IMG/VR virus record: IMGVR_UViG_3300033978_000217
Location: 1 to 64,000 of that record
Reading direction: 5' to 3' (one strand)
Origin: a virus
DNA length: 64,000 nt
The notes beneath the pieces are model-generated. The model did not search any database and was not told the DNA's origin. It saw only the letters and a list, made by a program, of their open reading frames with translations. This document shows, piece after piece, positions 1 to 9,268 of this stretch. Each line of letters opens with the position of its first letter. Within the stretch, counting starts at the first letter, position 1. A program made the position numbers and the translations under genes.

Positions 1-200
1 ACACGAACTCCACCATCCATTGATCGGGCAGTCAGTTCGTAGTTCTTCTTTTTCTTTTGGTAGAAAAGTTTAGCAAGGTATTTTGATGTTTCTCCAGGAA
101 CGAAGAAAGAGTCTCCAACTTCCATATCTGGTAAAACATATTCGGTTTTTCTACCTCTCCCACTTGTGCTTGGGATTGGTATATTTTTATCTACGTTCAT
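1..200 (-). CDS. Conserved small phage protein, N-terminal part only
   Basis: The gene runs off the left edge; only 66 N-terminal codons are visible, starting at the ATG at 200 (reverse strand). The peptide has a basic stretch (GRGRK) followed by VGDSFFVPG and later ending in a DGGVRV segment. This order, basic linker then VGDSFFVP then a G-G-V-R-V strand, recurs in a family of short phage proteins of unknown function (the DUF7303 type, from memory). It faces away from the SSB-like gene at 337, so the 200-337 gap holds divergent promoters; a TATATTTG lies 23 bases upstream of its start. Role unknown; the association with an SSB-like gene hints at DNA metabolism, as inference only. Confidence 0.7.
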   Translation of the reverse strand, partial: MNVDKNIPIPSTSGRGRKTEYVLPDMEVGDSFFVPGETSKYLAKLFYQKKKKNYELTARSMDGGVR

Positions 201-223
201 TTTTGTTATGTGTTAATTATCGG

Positions 224-231
224 CAAATATA
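224..231 (-). promoter_or_regulatory. Bacteroidetes-type -7 element
   Basis: TATATTTG read on the reverse strand, 23 bases upstream of the start of the leftward gene at 200. No well-spaced TTG -33 element was found. Confidence 0.5.
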
Positions 232-287
232 TAATGTTAAAACCAAATTTGGAAAAATATTTTATTAACAACAATGTTAAAAAGTTA

Positions 288-320
288 TTGAGGCGCATTT
301 AAAGTTAATTCATACATTTG
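288..320 (+). promoter_or_regulatory. Promoter of the SSB-like gene
   Basis: TTG at 288-290 and TACATTTG at 313-320, 22 bp apart, inside the usual 17-23 bp range of flavobacterial promoters. The start codon follows 16 bases later. Confidence 0.6.
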
Positions 321-336
321 TGAAAATTATATAACA

Positions 337-675
337 ATGAACGTAAAAGGAAAAATTAAGTCGGTAGGTAACACCGAAAACAAGAGTGCCAAATTTTCTG
401 TTAGAACATTTGTCCTAGAACTAGAGGGTAAGTACCCTGAATTAGTAGAGTTCCAATTGATAAACGACAACACACTCCTAATCGAACCATTCTCGACAGG
501 TGATGAAATCGAAGTTGATTTTAACTTGAAAGGAAGGGAGTACAACGGAAGAGTATACAACTCTCTTCAAGTTTGGAAAATCACAGGAGAAGCAAAACCA
601 AAAGATGAACCAAAACCAAAAGCAGAAGTTCCGCAGGGAGAGTCCAAGGAGTCCGAGGATGACCTCCCCTTCTAA
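337..675 (+). CDS. SSB-like OB-fold protein (DUF3127 type)
   Basis: 112 residues. The N-terminal three quarters match the pattern of the Bacteroidetes DUF3127 family (MNVKGKI, then FVLELEGKYPE, then FQL, then GDEIEVDFNLKGREYNGR and a final W), a predicted OB-fold. The last 25 residues are proline/lysine then acidic and end in DDLPF, the tip that single-stranded DNA-binding proteins use to recruit partner proteins. The likely role is binding single-stranded phage DNA during replication or recombination. It has its own promoter and a strong terminator directly after the stop, so it is a single-gene unit. Function is inferred from family pattern plus the tail. Confidence 0.8.
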   Translation: MNVKGKIKSVGNTENKSAKFSVRTFVLELEGKYPELVEFQLINDNTLLIEPFSTGDEIEVDFNLKGREYNGRVYNSLQVWKITGEAKPKDEPKPKAEVPQGESKESEDDLPF

Positions 676-688
676 TACAAAAAGAAAG

Positions 689-712
689 TCCCCCTTATTT
701 AGGGGGATTTTT
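689..712 (+). terminator. Rho-independent terminator after the SSB-like gene
   Basis: TCCCCC (689-694), seven-base loop, GGGGGA (702-707), then five T. It lies 14 bases after the stop at 675. Confidence 0.85.
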
Positions 713-736
713 GTATTTTTGGATAAAATTAACTGT

Positions 737-1090
737 ATGTTCTTTAAGTCCAAAAAGAAAAGAGAGGAAGAAGAGGATGAAAAAAAACCGCTTCCTGTTC
801 TTTGCAGTACCACTTGTGTGGTATGGAATAGCGAAGAAGAGATTGAAAGCAACCCCGGACAAGGACTCTACGCAGACTTTGTCCCTATCATTTTTGACAT
901 AACAAAAGTGGCTGCTATTCAAGCCGATGTAGAATTTCGTAACGATGGTTCAGCATCAATAGGTTCAAGAACTTTAGTATATATCACAGGATCAACAGAG
1001 CCTCTAATCATAGACGCTCCATATAAATCTTTTGTGGAATATTTTACACTATTAAAATCTAACGAATTCTATAATAATGCAAACTATTAA
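737..1090 (+). CDS. Unrecognised protein with charged N-terminus
   Basis: 117 residues from the ATG at 737, chosen because the open frame upstream runs through the SSB-like gene and its terminator. The first 20 residues are a run of K, R, E and D (KSKKKREEEEDEKK), followed by a compact globular part with VLCSTTCVVW near residue 25 and several beta-strand-like stretches. No family recognised. Its 3' end overlaps the start of the metallophosphoesterase gene by 14 bases, so the two are probably co-translated. Confidence 0.6.
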   Translation: MFFKSKKKREEEEDEKKPLPVLCSTTCVVWNSEEEIESNPGQGLYADFVPIIFDITKVAAIQADVEFRNDGSASIGSRTLVYITGSTEPLIIDAPYKSFVEYFTLLKSNEFYNNANY

Positions 1091-1955
1091 GTACGGCAAA
1101 AACATTCTAGTCACAGAGTGTTCAACAACAGACAAGTTTCTGATGATTTCCGATATCCATTGGGACAATCCTAAGTGTAAGAGAGATGTGTTAAAAAACC
1201 ATCTTGATGACGCTGTTAAGAACGGAATAAAAATCGTTATTAATGGGGACTTCCTATGTCTTATGCAAGGGAAGTGGGACCCTCGTAGAAACAAGAAAGA
1301 CATTCGTCCAGAACATAATCATCATAACTATCTTGATGTTGTAATTGAGGATGCTGTAGATTGGTGGTCACCTTACGCAGAACATATTTTGTGGATTGGA
1401 TACGGAAACCATGAGACTGCAATTATTAAAAACACAGAGACAGATCCTCTCCAAAGATTTGTTGACTTGTTAAACTACAAGAATAAAACAAGTGTTCATG
1501 TTGGTGGTTACGGAGGTTGGTGGAAGCTGCACGTTCAGCATAAGAAACACGCAACATTTTCGTTCAACGTGAAATACTACCATGGGACAGGGGGGGGAGG
1601 ACCTGTTACAAAGGGAACTATACAAAACAACAGAATGGGTGTTATGATTGCTGGGGCAGACTGCATTTGGATGGGACACGTTCACGAGTTGTACCACGTC
1701 ATTGATGGGCAAGAGTCTTTGGAGCATCACTCAAAGAGAGGTTACTTTATTAAGCACAAGTATGTTCACCACATCAGAACAGCGGCATACAAAGAGGAAT
1801 ACGGAGCAGGAGACTTTGGATATCACGTTGAAAAGGGAAGACCTCCAAAACCAATCGGTGGTTACATTCTGTCATTTGATACTGCCTATGAGACAGAAAA
1901 TGGTAGAGAGGCAATATTGTTGCTCCCTACGTTTACACAAGTACGAGATCACTAA
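1077..1955 (+). CDS. Calcineurin-like metallophosphoesterase
   Basis: 292 residues with the ordered metal-binding motifs of the calcineurin-like superfamily: DIH at 26-28, NGD at 56-58, GNHE at 110-113, a histidine in YYHG at 169 and GHVH at 200-203. These residues bind a two-metal centre that hydrolyses phosphoesters; the substrate could be nucleic acid, a nucleotide or a phosphoprotein and cannot be told from sequence. A glycine run (GTGGGG) follows the third metal region. It sits in a small operon just upstream of the packaging genes; such enzymes are common beside terminase genes in phages of this type. Fold assignment is firm, substrate unknown. Confidence 0.88.
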   Translation: MQTIKYGKNILVTECSTTDKFLMISDIHWDNPKCKRDVLKNHLDDAVKNGIKIVINGDFLCLMQGKWDPRRNKKDIRPEHNHHNYLDVVIEDAVDWWSPYAEHILWIGYGNHETAIIKNTETDPLQRFVDLLNYKNKTSVHVGGYGGWWKLHVQHKKHATFSFNVKYYHGTGGGGPVTKGTIQNNRMGVMIAGADCIWMGHVHELYHVIDGQESLEHHSKRGYFIKHKYVHHIRTAAYKEEYGAGDFGYHVEKGRPPKPIGGYILSFDTAYETENGREAILLLPTFTQVRDH

Positions 1956-1958
1956 CAA

Positions 1959-1984
1959 AAAATGGGAACCGTTGCTCCCATTTT
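1959..1984 (+). terminator. Terminator after the phosphoesterase gene
   Basis: AAAATGGGA (1959-1967) pairs with TCCCATTTT (1976-1984); the stop codon is at 1953-1955. The T tract is the 3' half of the stem. Confidence 0.7.
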
Positions 1985-2087
1985 CTGCACACAAATAAAG
2001 AACACAATAACAAAAATCAAGCATCAGAACGATGCTGTACAAAAGTACATCAATTCACGCACAAAAAACACACTTAATATTTTCAAA

Positions 2088-2714
2088 ATGAAGTATTTGA
2101 ATTATTTGCCTGTAGTTATGAAATCCAAGGAGCATCTAGCCGATGGTGTTGATGTTGGAGACACAAGAATTCACATGGTAATTAGAACCGCTTCAGAAGA
2201 GGCTGACTATTGGACAAACACCGATTGTATTGTTTTTGAGGACTACGGCAAGTGGAAAAAAGGAGACGAGGTGTTCGTTAAGTACGTTGAGATTAGAGAG
2301 GTTGTTGGAGCATATAGCGAAGGTAAAAACAAACGTATTATTGATGTTGGAGATCAGGAAGTTTTATTAGTTAGACCTGATCTTATATATTTAACAATTA
2401 GAGACGGAAAACTTATTCCTCAAGACGGATGGTGTTTAATTAAACAAGTTCCCGAAAAACCTAAAAGTTCTCTATTGATAATTCCAGAAGCTTTTGAAGA
2501 AAAATACAAGGAGTTTGAGTGGGAAGTTGTTGCGGTTGGAGGTTCTTCACCATCACATGAAATACTGTATGGAAAAGATGCCGTTCCTGAAGTAGGTTCA
2601 ATTATTTTAGGGAAAAAGAATTGTGGTATTCCTTTGGAAGCAGGTTTGAATAAGAAGTTAAAAGAAGAATACTATTTAATCAGACACAATGAAATTCTAG
2701 CGTATGAAGTTTGA
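2088..2714 (+). CDS. GroES-like (chaperonin-10 fold) protein
   Basis: 208 residues from the ATG at 2088; the frame is open further upstream but that would place the start inside the terminator. The C-terminal half reads DGWCLIKQVPE, then EWEVVAVG, then VGSIILGK and EYYLIRHNEILAYE, which is the order of strands and the closing 'E-Y-x-L-x-x-x-x-E-I-L-A' of the GroES fold. The N-terminal half (residues 8-110) has a similar rhythm, including GDEVFVK and VRPDLIYL, so the protein may be a tandem duplication. It probably helps fold a virion protein with a host or phage GroEL. A second, shorter GroES-like protein is encoded at 40628-40894. Confidence 0.7.
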   Translation: MKYLNYLPVVMKSKEHLADGVDVGDTRIHMVIRTASEEADYWTNTDCIVFEDYGKWKKGDEVFVKYVEIREVVGAYSEGKNKRIIDVGDQEVLLVRPDLIYLTIRDGKLIPQDGWCLIKQVPEKPKSSLLIIPEAFEEKYKEFEWEVVAVGGSSPSHEILYGKDAVPEVGSIILGKKNCGIPLEAGLNKKLKEEYYLIRHNEILAYEV

Positions 2715-3369
2715 ACATAATGAGTTTAACAAACTAAAATACCCAATACATAAGATACCATTAGGCACACCTGTGCTTTTTGAGTTCTCAGACTTATCTA
2801 AGTTCTCTATAATATTTGCAGCAAACGATTTACCTAAGAAGTTAGACCCAGATATCGTTATGCGATACCTGATCTATATGTACGACTTGGGATCTCCGGG
2901 TCAGGGTATTCCCGACTTGAAGAGAAGGAAAGTGTGGGCGTTACAATGCTTAAACCTTGAGCCTCCATATGACGATGTAATTAAGGATATGCTTAATTGG
3001 AAAATCAAGGGAGTAAACAGAAGGGCAATCTATTTCCTTATGTTGATGGGTGGTGAGCAGTATATGGTTTGGAAGTCTGCGGAAGAGGCCCTGTTGCGTT
3101 ATACCGAATTAGAGATTAAATTAGAGGCTGAAGATGAAGTTGCTCAAGCCAAGATAGTTCAAGCGGAAAAGACTCGAAGAGAAATTATTAACATGACGAT
3201 GTCACAAATTGCATCTTCAAAAACTGATTTCTTACAAGGGGAAAAAAGCAAAGAATTAGAGGATGAGTTAACTGAGTTTACTTTGTTAGACTCTTTGGGT
3301 ATTAGGCCCGAAGAGTATATTCGTGAGTTTGAACAAAATGGAGATGTATTCCCAGATATAGATGCGTGA
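2704..3369 (+). CDS. Unknown protein before the terminase; small-terminase candidate
   Basis: 221 residues, overlapping the GroES-like gene by 11 bases and the terminase gene by 8, so it is translationally coupled to both. The N-terminal half is globular with a YLIYMYDLGSPGQG segment and a helical region; residues 135-170 form a charged helix (LEIKLEAEDEVAQAKIVQAEKTRRE) that may be a coiled coil, and the C-terminus is acidic. Position immediately 5' of the large terminase fits a small terminase subunit or another packaging factor, but no helix-turn-helix was recognised with confidence. Confidence 0.6.
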   Translation: MKFEHNEFNKLKYPIHKIPLGTPVLFEFSDLSKFSIIFAANDLPKKLDPDIVMRYLIYMYDLGSPGQGIPDLKRRKVWALQCLNLEPPYDDVIKDMLNWKIKGVNRRAIYFLMLMGGEQYMVWKSAEEALLRYTELEIKLEAEDEVAQAKIVQAEKTRREIINMTMSQIASSKTDFLQGEKSKELEDELTEFTLLDSLGIRPEEYIREFEQNGDVFPDIDA

Positions 3370-5770
3370 AGTAAAATATAAATACAAACCACAAGAGGAG
3401 TTCATTATTGTAAACGATGGTGACGAAGACTTGTACCCAATAAAAATTAAAGTTCCTTCAGTTGAAGAGTATTATAATTTACCTTACGAAGAGGCTATAA
3501 AAAAAGTTGAGGGTTACGGACTTCCTCCCGAAAAACAGAAGTTTACTTATCAAGAGATGCCTTCGAAGTTATCTGAAATCGAATCTGTTATTCGCAGAAA
3601 GAAACAGATGAAGCCAAAGGATGTAGTGAAGTTAGAGGATATTGACGAAGAGTTATTCAACGATGTTTCTTATTACTCAAAAGAAATACAGTGGATTAAG
3701 AGACAGATCAAGAGACACTACAAGGGTTACTTCTTCTTCAATAACGGCACTCCAACATATATGCCTGGGTGTCAATACACATACTTAAACTATTGGCCAA
3801 TTGGTAACGGAAGAAATACAAAAGGTTTAGCAGAGTACCGAGACAGAGATAGAAGGTGGTTCTTAACCGTTATGTATGCCTACACAACTAGAGATGCTTA
3901 CTACAAATTCAAGGTAGTTTATCTCGAGAAGAAAAAGAGTTATGTTCGTTACTTCAATATGCAGAAGAGCGTTGATGAGTTTAAAGAAAAACATCCCGAC
4001 TGCTATGTTGAAAAAGGCGATTATACGATAGACACAGGCGAGAGAACAACTTACGGAGTTATCTACCCGAAACACCGAAGAGAGGGAGCAACCTCTCGTG
4101 CAGGTTTTATGAATTGGTATGTGACCGCAACGATGGGCATTCAGCGTTTTGGCGGCATCCAAAGTATGTCGGATTACCACTCCACTCAGGTTTTTGTGGA
4201 TCACATTGCAAAGCGTCTCCGCAGAATGCCTTTCTTCTTCAAGTTGATGACTGAGGGATCTTCTGTTCCAAAAGAAGCCATACAATTTACTGCTCCAGCA
4301 AATAGAACAGCAGGTGGTGTGGGGACAACTTCTCTCCCTCCACACGAGGGTTGGATAAACCACCGACCATCTGGAGAGAGAGCGTATGACATGGAAAAGT
4401 TACACTTCATTCACCACGATGAGGTTGGAAAGATAGATCCGAAAGCAGGTATCAACATCAATGTTGTTGACAGATGGAGGGTCGTTATGAAGTGTCTCGC
4501 ACAGGGACCGTACATTCATGGCATTGGTCTCCTCACTTCAACACTAGGTGAGATGGAAAAGGGTGGTGGTGAGCAGATGAAGAAACTTATCCTTGGCTCT
4601 CGTTTCAATGAAAGGAACGACAACGGACAGACAATGACAGGGTTGTTAACTCTATTCTTTCCTGCACACGATGGCTTGGATGGTTTCATTGACGAGTTTG
4701 GAAACTCTATCGTTGAAGATCCGGAGAAGCCAACAAAGAATGTGGATGGTAAGTTTGTTTCGATGGGAGCGAAGACATATCTTGAAAACAAGAGAAGAGC
4801 ATTCGAAATGAACGGAGATCAAACAGGACTCATTGAGGAGATGCAAAACTTCCCAATGAATCTGAAAGAATGCTTTATGTCGGCATCAAAAGACTCCTCT
4901 TTCCCTGTCCTCAAGATAAGAAAAAGAATTACAGAACTTACTTTTGAAAAACATAAAACTCGTAGGTACAACTTTGAGTGGGAAAACGGAAGATGCTCTC
5001 GTGTAAAATTAGTTGAGGATGACGAGGGTAAGTTTAACATATCCTTCCTTCCTCCAGCAGGAGCGAGAAACATAAAAGAGTGGGACTCGGAGTTGGAATC
5101 TTGGAAGCCTGGTTGGACCGTTATGAACAAGTTTGTAATGGGAGCTGACCCTGCCAAGTACGAATCTCACGAGGTGAGTGGTAAGAAGAAGTCTTACAAC
5201 GCAGGTGCAATGTACTACAAAAAGGATGAGCATCTTGATGGAGACACAGGACTACTCATTAAGCCAAGAGGTATGTGGGCGTCAGATAAGTTTGTCCTCA
5301 CTTATAAACAAAGAGATGTTGGAAGAGAAGAGTATTGCGATGACATGGCAAAGGCTTGTATGTTCTTTGGAGCGATGCTATACCCCGAGATGAATATTAC
5401 CATCCTCTACGAGAAGTTTTTAGAGTGGGGATTACGAGGGTATCTCTTGTACGACATGGATGAGAATGGATTCAGAAAGCCGTTGCCGGGTAGGATTACT
5501 ACGGACGGTTCAAGCAATTCTGCAAAGCAAGACATCTTTGATAGTTGGGAACATTACCTAAAAAATGGTGTGGAAGGAGAAAACCACATTGAGATTTTAG
5601 AGGAGTGTGCTAACATCGATGGTAAACAAGAAATGACAAAATACGATTTATTTGCGGCAGGAGGCTACGCACTTTTGGGAAGTAAGTCAGTTTACCCTAA
5701 ATTTGTAGAATTAAATGAGCAATCTATGAATATAGATTCAAAACTTTTTGATACATTTGATTATTATTAA
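3362..5770 (+). CDS. terL: Terminase large subunit
   Basis: 802 residues. It packages DNA into the procapsid as an ATPase motor and cuts it with a nuclease domain. Motifs seen: a Walker A-like PKHRREGATSR at 236-246, in the variant R-x-x-G-x-[ST] form common in phage terminases; Walker B LHFIHHDE ending in D353-E354; an RNase H-like nuclease aspartate in GADPAK (D596), a middle acidic segment around ITILYEKFL, and a last aspartate in TKYDLFAAGG (D762). At about 800 residues it is longer than typical TerL, mainly through an N-terminal extension of about 120 residues before the ATPase. Portal gene follows after three bases. Confidence 0.92.
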   Translation: MREVKYKYKPQEEFIIVNDGDEDLYPIKIKVPSVEEYYNLPYEEAIKKVEGYGLPPEKQKFTYQEMPSKLSEIESVIRRKKQMKPKDVVKLEDIDEELFNDVSYYSKEIQWIKRQIKRHYKGYFFFNNGTPTYMPGCQYTYLNYWPIGNGRNTKGLAEYRDRDRRWFLTVMYAYTTRDAYYKFKVVYLEKKKSYVRYFNMQKSVDEFKEKHPDCYVEKGDYTIDTGERTTYGVIYPKHRREGATSRAGFMNWYVTATMGIQRFGGIQSMSDYHSTQVFVDHIAKRLRRMPFFFKLMTEGSSVPKEAIQFTAPANRTAGGVGTTSLPPHEGWINHRPSGERAYDMEKLHFIHHDEVGKIDPKAGININVVDRWRVVMKCLAQGPYIHGIGLLTSTLGEMEKGGGEQMKKLILGSRFNERNDNGQTMTGLLTLFFPAHDGLDGFIDEFGNSIVEDPEKPTKNVDGKFVSMGAKTYLENKRRAFEMNGDQTGLIEEMQNFPMNLKECFMSASKDSSFPVLKIRKRITELTFEKHKTRRYNFEWENGRCSRVKLVEDDEGKFNISFLPPAGARNIKEWDSELESWKPGWTVMNKFVMGADPAKYESHEVSGKKKSYNAGAMYYKKDEHLDGDTGLLIKPRGMWASDKFVLTYKQRDVGREEYCDDMAKACMFFGAMLYPEMNITILYEKFLEWGLRGYLLYDMDENGFRKPLPGRITTDGSSNSAKQDIFDSWEHYLKNGVEGENHIEILEECANIDGKQEMTKYDLFAAGGYALLGSKSVYPKFVELNEQSMNIDSKLFDTFDYY

Positions 5771-5773
5771 AGT

Positions 5774-8107
5774 ATGAGCGAATATACTATCTTGTGGCCG
5801 AAGGATGATATTGATCCTAAAAAGAAAGACAACAACTGGTTGTCACAAATTGGTCGTGCTATTTTTTATCGTTACGAAAATAACAAAACTTATTTCGGTA
5901 GACAAGATATCGCTCGTTTGTTTGAGATCAGGAACTATTCTGAAGGGAGACAAAACCAACAGAAGTACATCGATATGTGGATTCAACGTGGGGAAGAGAA
6001 ATCAAGTACGTCAAGTCCCAATCCACAAGCACAACGTATTCGTAGAAAGGGGTATGCCAACATGAACTTTGAGATTTTCTCAATTGCCCCCGAACTAAAA
6101 AGAGTTATTCACTCTGTAGTAGGTACTGATAATCAACGAGTTCAAGTTGATTGTATTAACCCAGAGATTAAAAATAAGAAAGCACTAGACAAGGCAACAC
6201 TTTACGTTAAGTCAAAGATGGAACCGTTGATGAAAGAGATTGGAATGCCTCAAGCTGGTGAAGGAGAATTTCTTCCTCAAGACTCTGGTGAGTTAGATGT
6301 ATTTGAAAGTCTTGGTGGATTTAAGCAAAACTTAGAAATTACTTTAGAGAAATTGATTGAGTTAGGCTTTACAAATAGTGATTGGAGTAAGATTGAACGT
6401 CAGTTAAAAGACGATGCAATCAACTTTAGCTTTATGGTTTGCAAGGATTATACTGACCCTCACACAGGAATGGCAAAGGTGAAGTACATTGATGCGGCTA
6501 AATTTATTTGTGCGTGGACAGATGAATCTCAAGGAGACAACACTCCATTTGCAGGTCACTTTGAAAAATATAGCATTCCTCAAGTTAGAGATTTGCTCAT
6601 CCAAAACGGTTGGAGTGAAGAAGATACTGAAAAGCAAGTTAATAGAATTGCCAAATGGGCATTTGATATAACTTACTCAAATGACAGATATGGTTGGTCT
6701 TGGTACTCACAACGTGACACTCTAACAGACCGTATGCGTTACGATGACTTTTTTGTAGACGTTCTTGAGTTTGAATACATTTCAAAAGATACTCAGTTCT
6801 ATAAAAAGAAAGATCGTGATGGTATTCACACATTCTACTCAGACAAGTTTGGGGAATATGTAAATACTGACAAGAAGAAAACAGTTATTGTTGATGCCCA
6901 TGTTATTTATGAAGGTTACTTCATGCCAGGGGCAAACATCACAGTGGGTGGTAAGCAAAAGAATATGAAGAGAGTGAGCAAACAAAAGCCTCAAATCTCT
7001 TATCGTTTTGAAAAAATTCCTGGTAAATCAATTACCGAAACCGCTATCCCAATTTACGACTCTCTACAAATCAATCACCTTAAATTACAAGCGGCTAAAC
7101 TAGCGGCTGCTCCTAAGGGTATTGCGATTGATATTGGAGCGTTGAACATTAATAGTATCGCAGGTTCAATGTACACTCCATTTGACCTCGTTCAAGTATA
7201 TTCTCACACAGGTAACTTCTTCTACAAATCATCTCTTCTAGGCGGTAAGGTAAATACTAACAAAACCTTTGATGAATTAGAAGGTGGTATTGGTAAGCAA
7301 CTATCTGAATGGATTCTTGCCTACCAACATGATGTAGAAAAGCTGTTGCAGATTACAGGTATTACACCAACAATGGCTGGTTCTCCTCCAAAAGGGGATA
7401 AGTTAGTCGGAGTTGCTGAGATGGAAGTCGAGGCTACTAACAATGCTTTGTGGCCACTACAACAAGCGTTAGAGCGTTTGAAAGTTAAGATGGGACAGAA
7501 CATTGCTCTTCGTGCCATGACAACCATGCGTTTTGATAGCGAGGTAAAATCTTATTACGAGGAAATATTTGGAAAAACAGCAATTGAGTATATGATGCCT
7601 GCTGCTGACTTTACATTAGATGAGTTAGGAATTTCTCTTAGCAATAAAATTTCTTCCACACAGAAGTTTAAAATTGCTGAGGCGGCTGAGACTGCATTAA
7701 AAGTAGGTCGTAACGGAATGCCTGAGATAGAACTTTCTGACTACACTATGATTTTAGAGATGTTGGAGAAAGGTCGTTTAAAAGAAGCGACTTGGTACTT
7801 AACATATAAGAGCAGTAAGAAGCGTAAGTATAATGATGAAATGGCTGCTCAAAACCAACAGGCTCAAGCACAATCTCTACAAGAGTTAGAGTTGATGAAA
7901 CAGAAGGGTGAGATGGAACTACTTCAAATGGCAGCGAAGATTGAAGTTGAAAAAGAAGCGGCTCTTTCTAATATTAGAATTAAAGAAAAACAAATGATTA
8001 TCGCTGCCGAGACTCAAGGTTCAATCGAGGAGATTAAGGCAGAAGCATATCTACAGGAACAGACTGGTACTGAAATTACAGGTAAGTTCCGCAAACCAAG
8101 CGCATAA
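5774..8107 (+). CDS. Portal protein
   Basis: 777 residues, placed directly after the terminase and before scaffold and capsid genes, the normal portal position. The central region has the aromatic and basic composition of podovirus-type portals, followed by a GIAIDIGALNINS and EGGIGKQLSEW segment with ITGITPTMAGSPP, the pattern at the portal crown/stem transition of many Bacteroidetes phages. The last 100 residues are a long glutamine- and glutamate-rich helix (QNQQAQAQSLQELELMKQKG) typical of the portal barrel. The protein forms the dodecameric ring through which DNA enters and leaves. Call rests on position, size and C-terminal helix. Confidence 0.88.
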   Translation: MSEYTILWPKDDIDPKKKDNNWLSQIGRAIFYRYENNKTYFGRQDIARLFEIRNYSEGRQNQQKYIDMWIQRGEEKSSTSSPNPQAQRIRRKGYANMNFEIFSIAPELKRVIHSVVGTDNQRVQVDCINPEIKNKKALDKATLYVKSKMEPLMKEIGMPQAGEGEFLPQDSGELDVFESLGGFKQNLEITLEKLIELGFTNSDWSKIERQLKDDAINFSFMVCKDYTDPHTGMAKVKYIDAAKFICAWTDESQGDNTPFAGHFEKYSIPQVRDLLIQNGWSEEDTEKQVNRIAKWAFDITYSNDRYGWSWYSQRDTLTDRMRYDDFFVDVLEFEYISKDTQFYKKKDRDGIHTFYSDKFGEYVNTDKKKTVIVDAHVIYEGYFMPGANITVGGKQKNMKRVSKQKPQISYRFEKIPGKSITETAIPIYDSLQINHLKLQAAKLAAAPKGIAIDIGALNINSIAGSMYTPFDLVQVYSHTGNFFYKSSLLGGKVNTNKTFDELEGGIGKQLSEWILAYQHDVEKLLQITGITPTMAGSPPKGDKLVGVAEMEVEATNNALWPLQQALERLKVKMGQNIALRAMTTMRFDSEVKSYYEEIFGKTAIEYMMPAADFTLDELGISLSNKISSTQKFKIAEAAETALKVGRNGMPEIELSDYTMILEMLEKGRLKEATWYLTYKSSKKRKYNDEMAAQNQQAQAQSLQELELMKQKGEMELLQMAAKIEVEKEAALSNIRIKEKQMIIAAETQGSIEEIKAEAYLQEQTGTEITGKFRKPSA

Positions 8108-8124
8108 ACACAAATAACACATAT

Positions 8125-9225
8125 ATGGAAAATCAAGAACAAGGAACACCTACAAACATTTTTAGTTTCTTAGGTGTGGATAACCCGGCTCCTACACCAA
8201 CGCCTTCTGGAGAAGAAGCACCTGCATTTACATCAACACCAAATGATGATGGTGGCGAACCTGCTCCTTTGGCAGAACCAATTATTAACGAGGATACAAC
8301 CTTTAAAGCATCAGACTTAAAGGCAATTTTCGGAGACTTTGAGTCTATGGACTCTATCAAACAAAAGTATTCTGCCTTTGAGGAAAGAGCAAAGAAGTAC
8401 GATGAGTACGAGCCTCTTATCTCTCAACAAGAAACTTTAATTAAAGAGTTAGAGTCTCCCTTTGCAAATGAAAAACTTGCTAGTCTTAACTCTTTTATCA
8501 GAAACACAGGGATTAACGATTTAGACATCGCTAATAAATTTGTTGGAAAAACATCTGATGAAATTAAACAGAATCCAATTCAAGTCATGGCACTTTCTCA
8601 AGTAATTCAAGAGCCTGATCTTTTGAATAACATGACATTCGAAGACTTATGTGAGGCAATCGCAGACGAGAACAACACCTATGCTGACGTTACATTTGAA
8701 GACGCTCCAAAGGTGATGAAGATGAAGATTGGAAAAAATATTGCTGTAGTCGAAGAAAAATTACAAAATATTGGACAGAATAAAGATTTTGTTGCATCTT
8801 TGCGTAACCAATACAACGAGTCTAAAGAGACTGTTGCAAAGGCTGTCCAGGAATGGAAGCCGACAATTGAAAAACTGACTGATTTGAAAGAGGTGGAGTA
8901 TGACCTTGAGGGGTACAAAGTGAAGGCGCAGGTGTCTGCGGAAACCCGAACTCAGCTCCAAAAAGAGATTACAAATATCATCGCTTCAAATCCATCTTTA
9001 CCAGACGATCAAAGTATTGAGCTTATAAACACATATGTTCGGAGTCGAATAGAAAATTTAGAAGCATCCAATATCTATAAATCTCTTATCACAGCCGCTA
9101 AAGGGGAGGCCCTAGAAAAATCGGTTAAAGAGTTTCATAACGGATCGCCTGTTGCTAGACCGGAAAAGCAGGGTGGAAGTAACGAAAAGAGTCAATTGTT
9201 GCAATACTTCGAGAGACAAATTTAA
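8125..9225 (+). CDS. Probable capsid scaffolding protein
   Basis: 366 residues between portal and major capsid genes. The first 60 residues are low-complexity proline, threonine, alanine and acidic (NPAPTPTPSGEEAPAF), then charged helical segments with no aromatic core (EERAKKYDEYEPLISQQETL; EWKPTIEKLTDLKEV), and a basic C-terminus (PVARPEKQGGSNEKS). Disordered N-terminus, helical middle and basic C-terminus that can touch the inner capsid face are the usual build of phage scaffolding proteins. No protease is apparent nearby. Confidence 0.78.
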   Translation: MENQEQGTPTNIFSFLGVDNPAPTPTPSGEEAPAFTSTPNDDGGEPAPLAEPIINEDTTFKASDLKAIFGDFESMDSIKQKYSAFEERAKKYDEYEPLISQQETLIKELESPFANEKLASLNSFIRNTGINDLDIANKFVGKTSDEIKQNPIQVMALSQVIQEPDLLNNMTFEDLCEAIADENNTYADVTFEDAPKVMKMKIGKNIAVVEEKLQNIGQNKDFVASLRNQYNESKETVAKAVQEWKPTIEKLTDLKEVEYDLEGYKVKAQVSAETRTQLQKEITNIIASNPSLPDDQSIELINTYVRSRIENLEASNIYKSLITAAKGEALEKSVKEFHNGSPVARPEKQGGSNEKSQLLQYFERQI

Positions 9226-9268
9226 AGGTTAAAATAAAAAATAAGTATTAATTTAATAATTTACCAAA

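Noticed and set aside
605-736. Upstream extension of the gene at 737
   Set aside because: It would begin inside the SSB-like gene and read through its terminator.
3863-4363. 166-codon reverse frame inside the terminase gene
   Set aside because: Mirror of a strongly supported gene; composition is that of a shadow frame.
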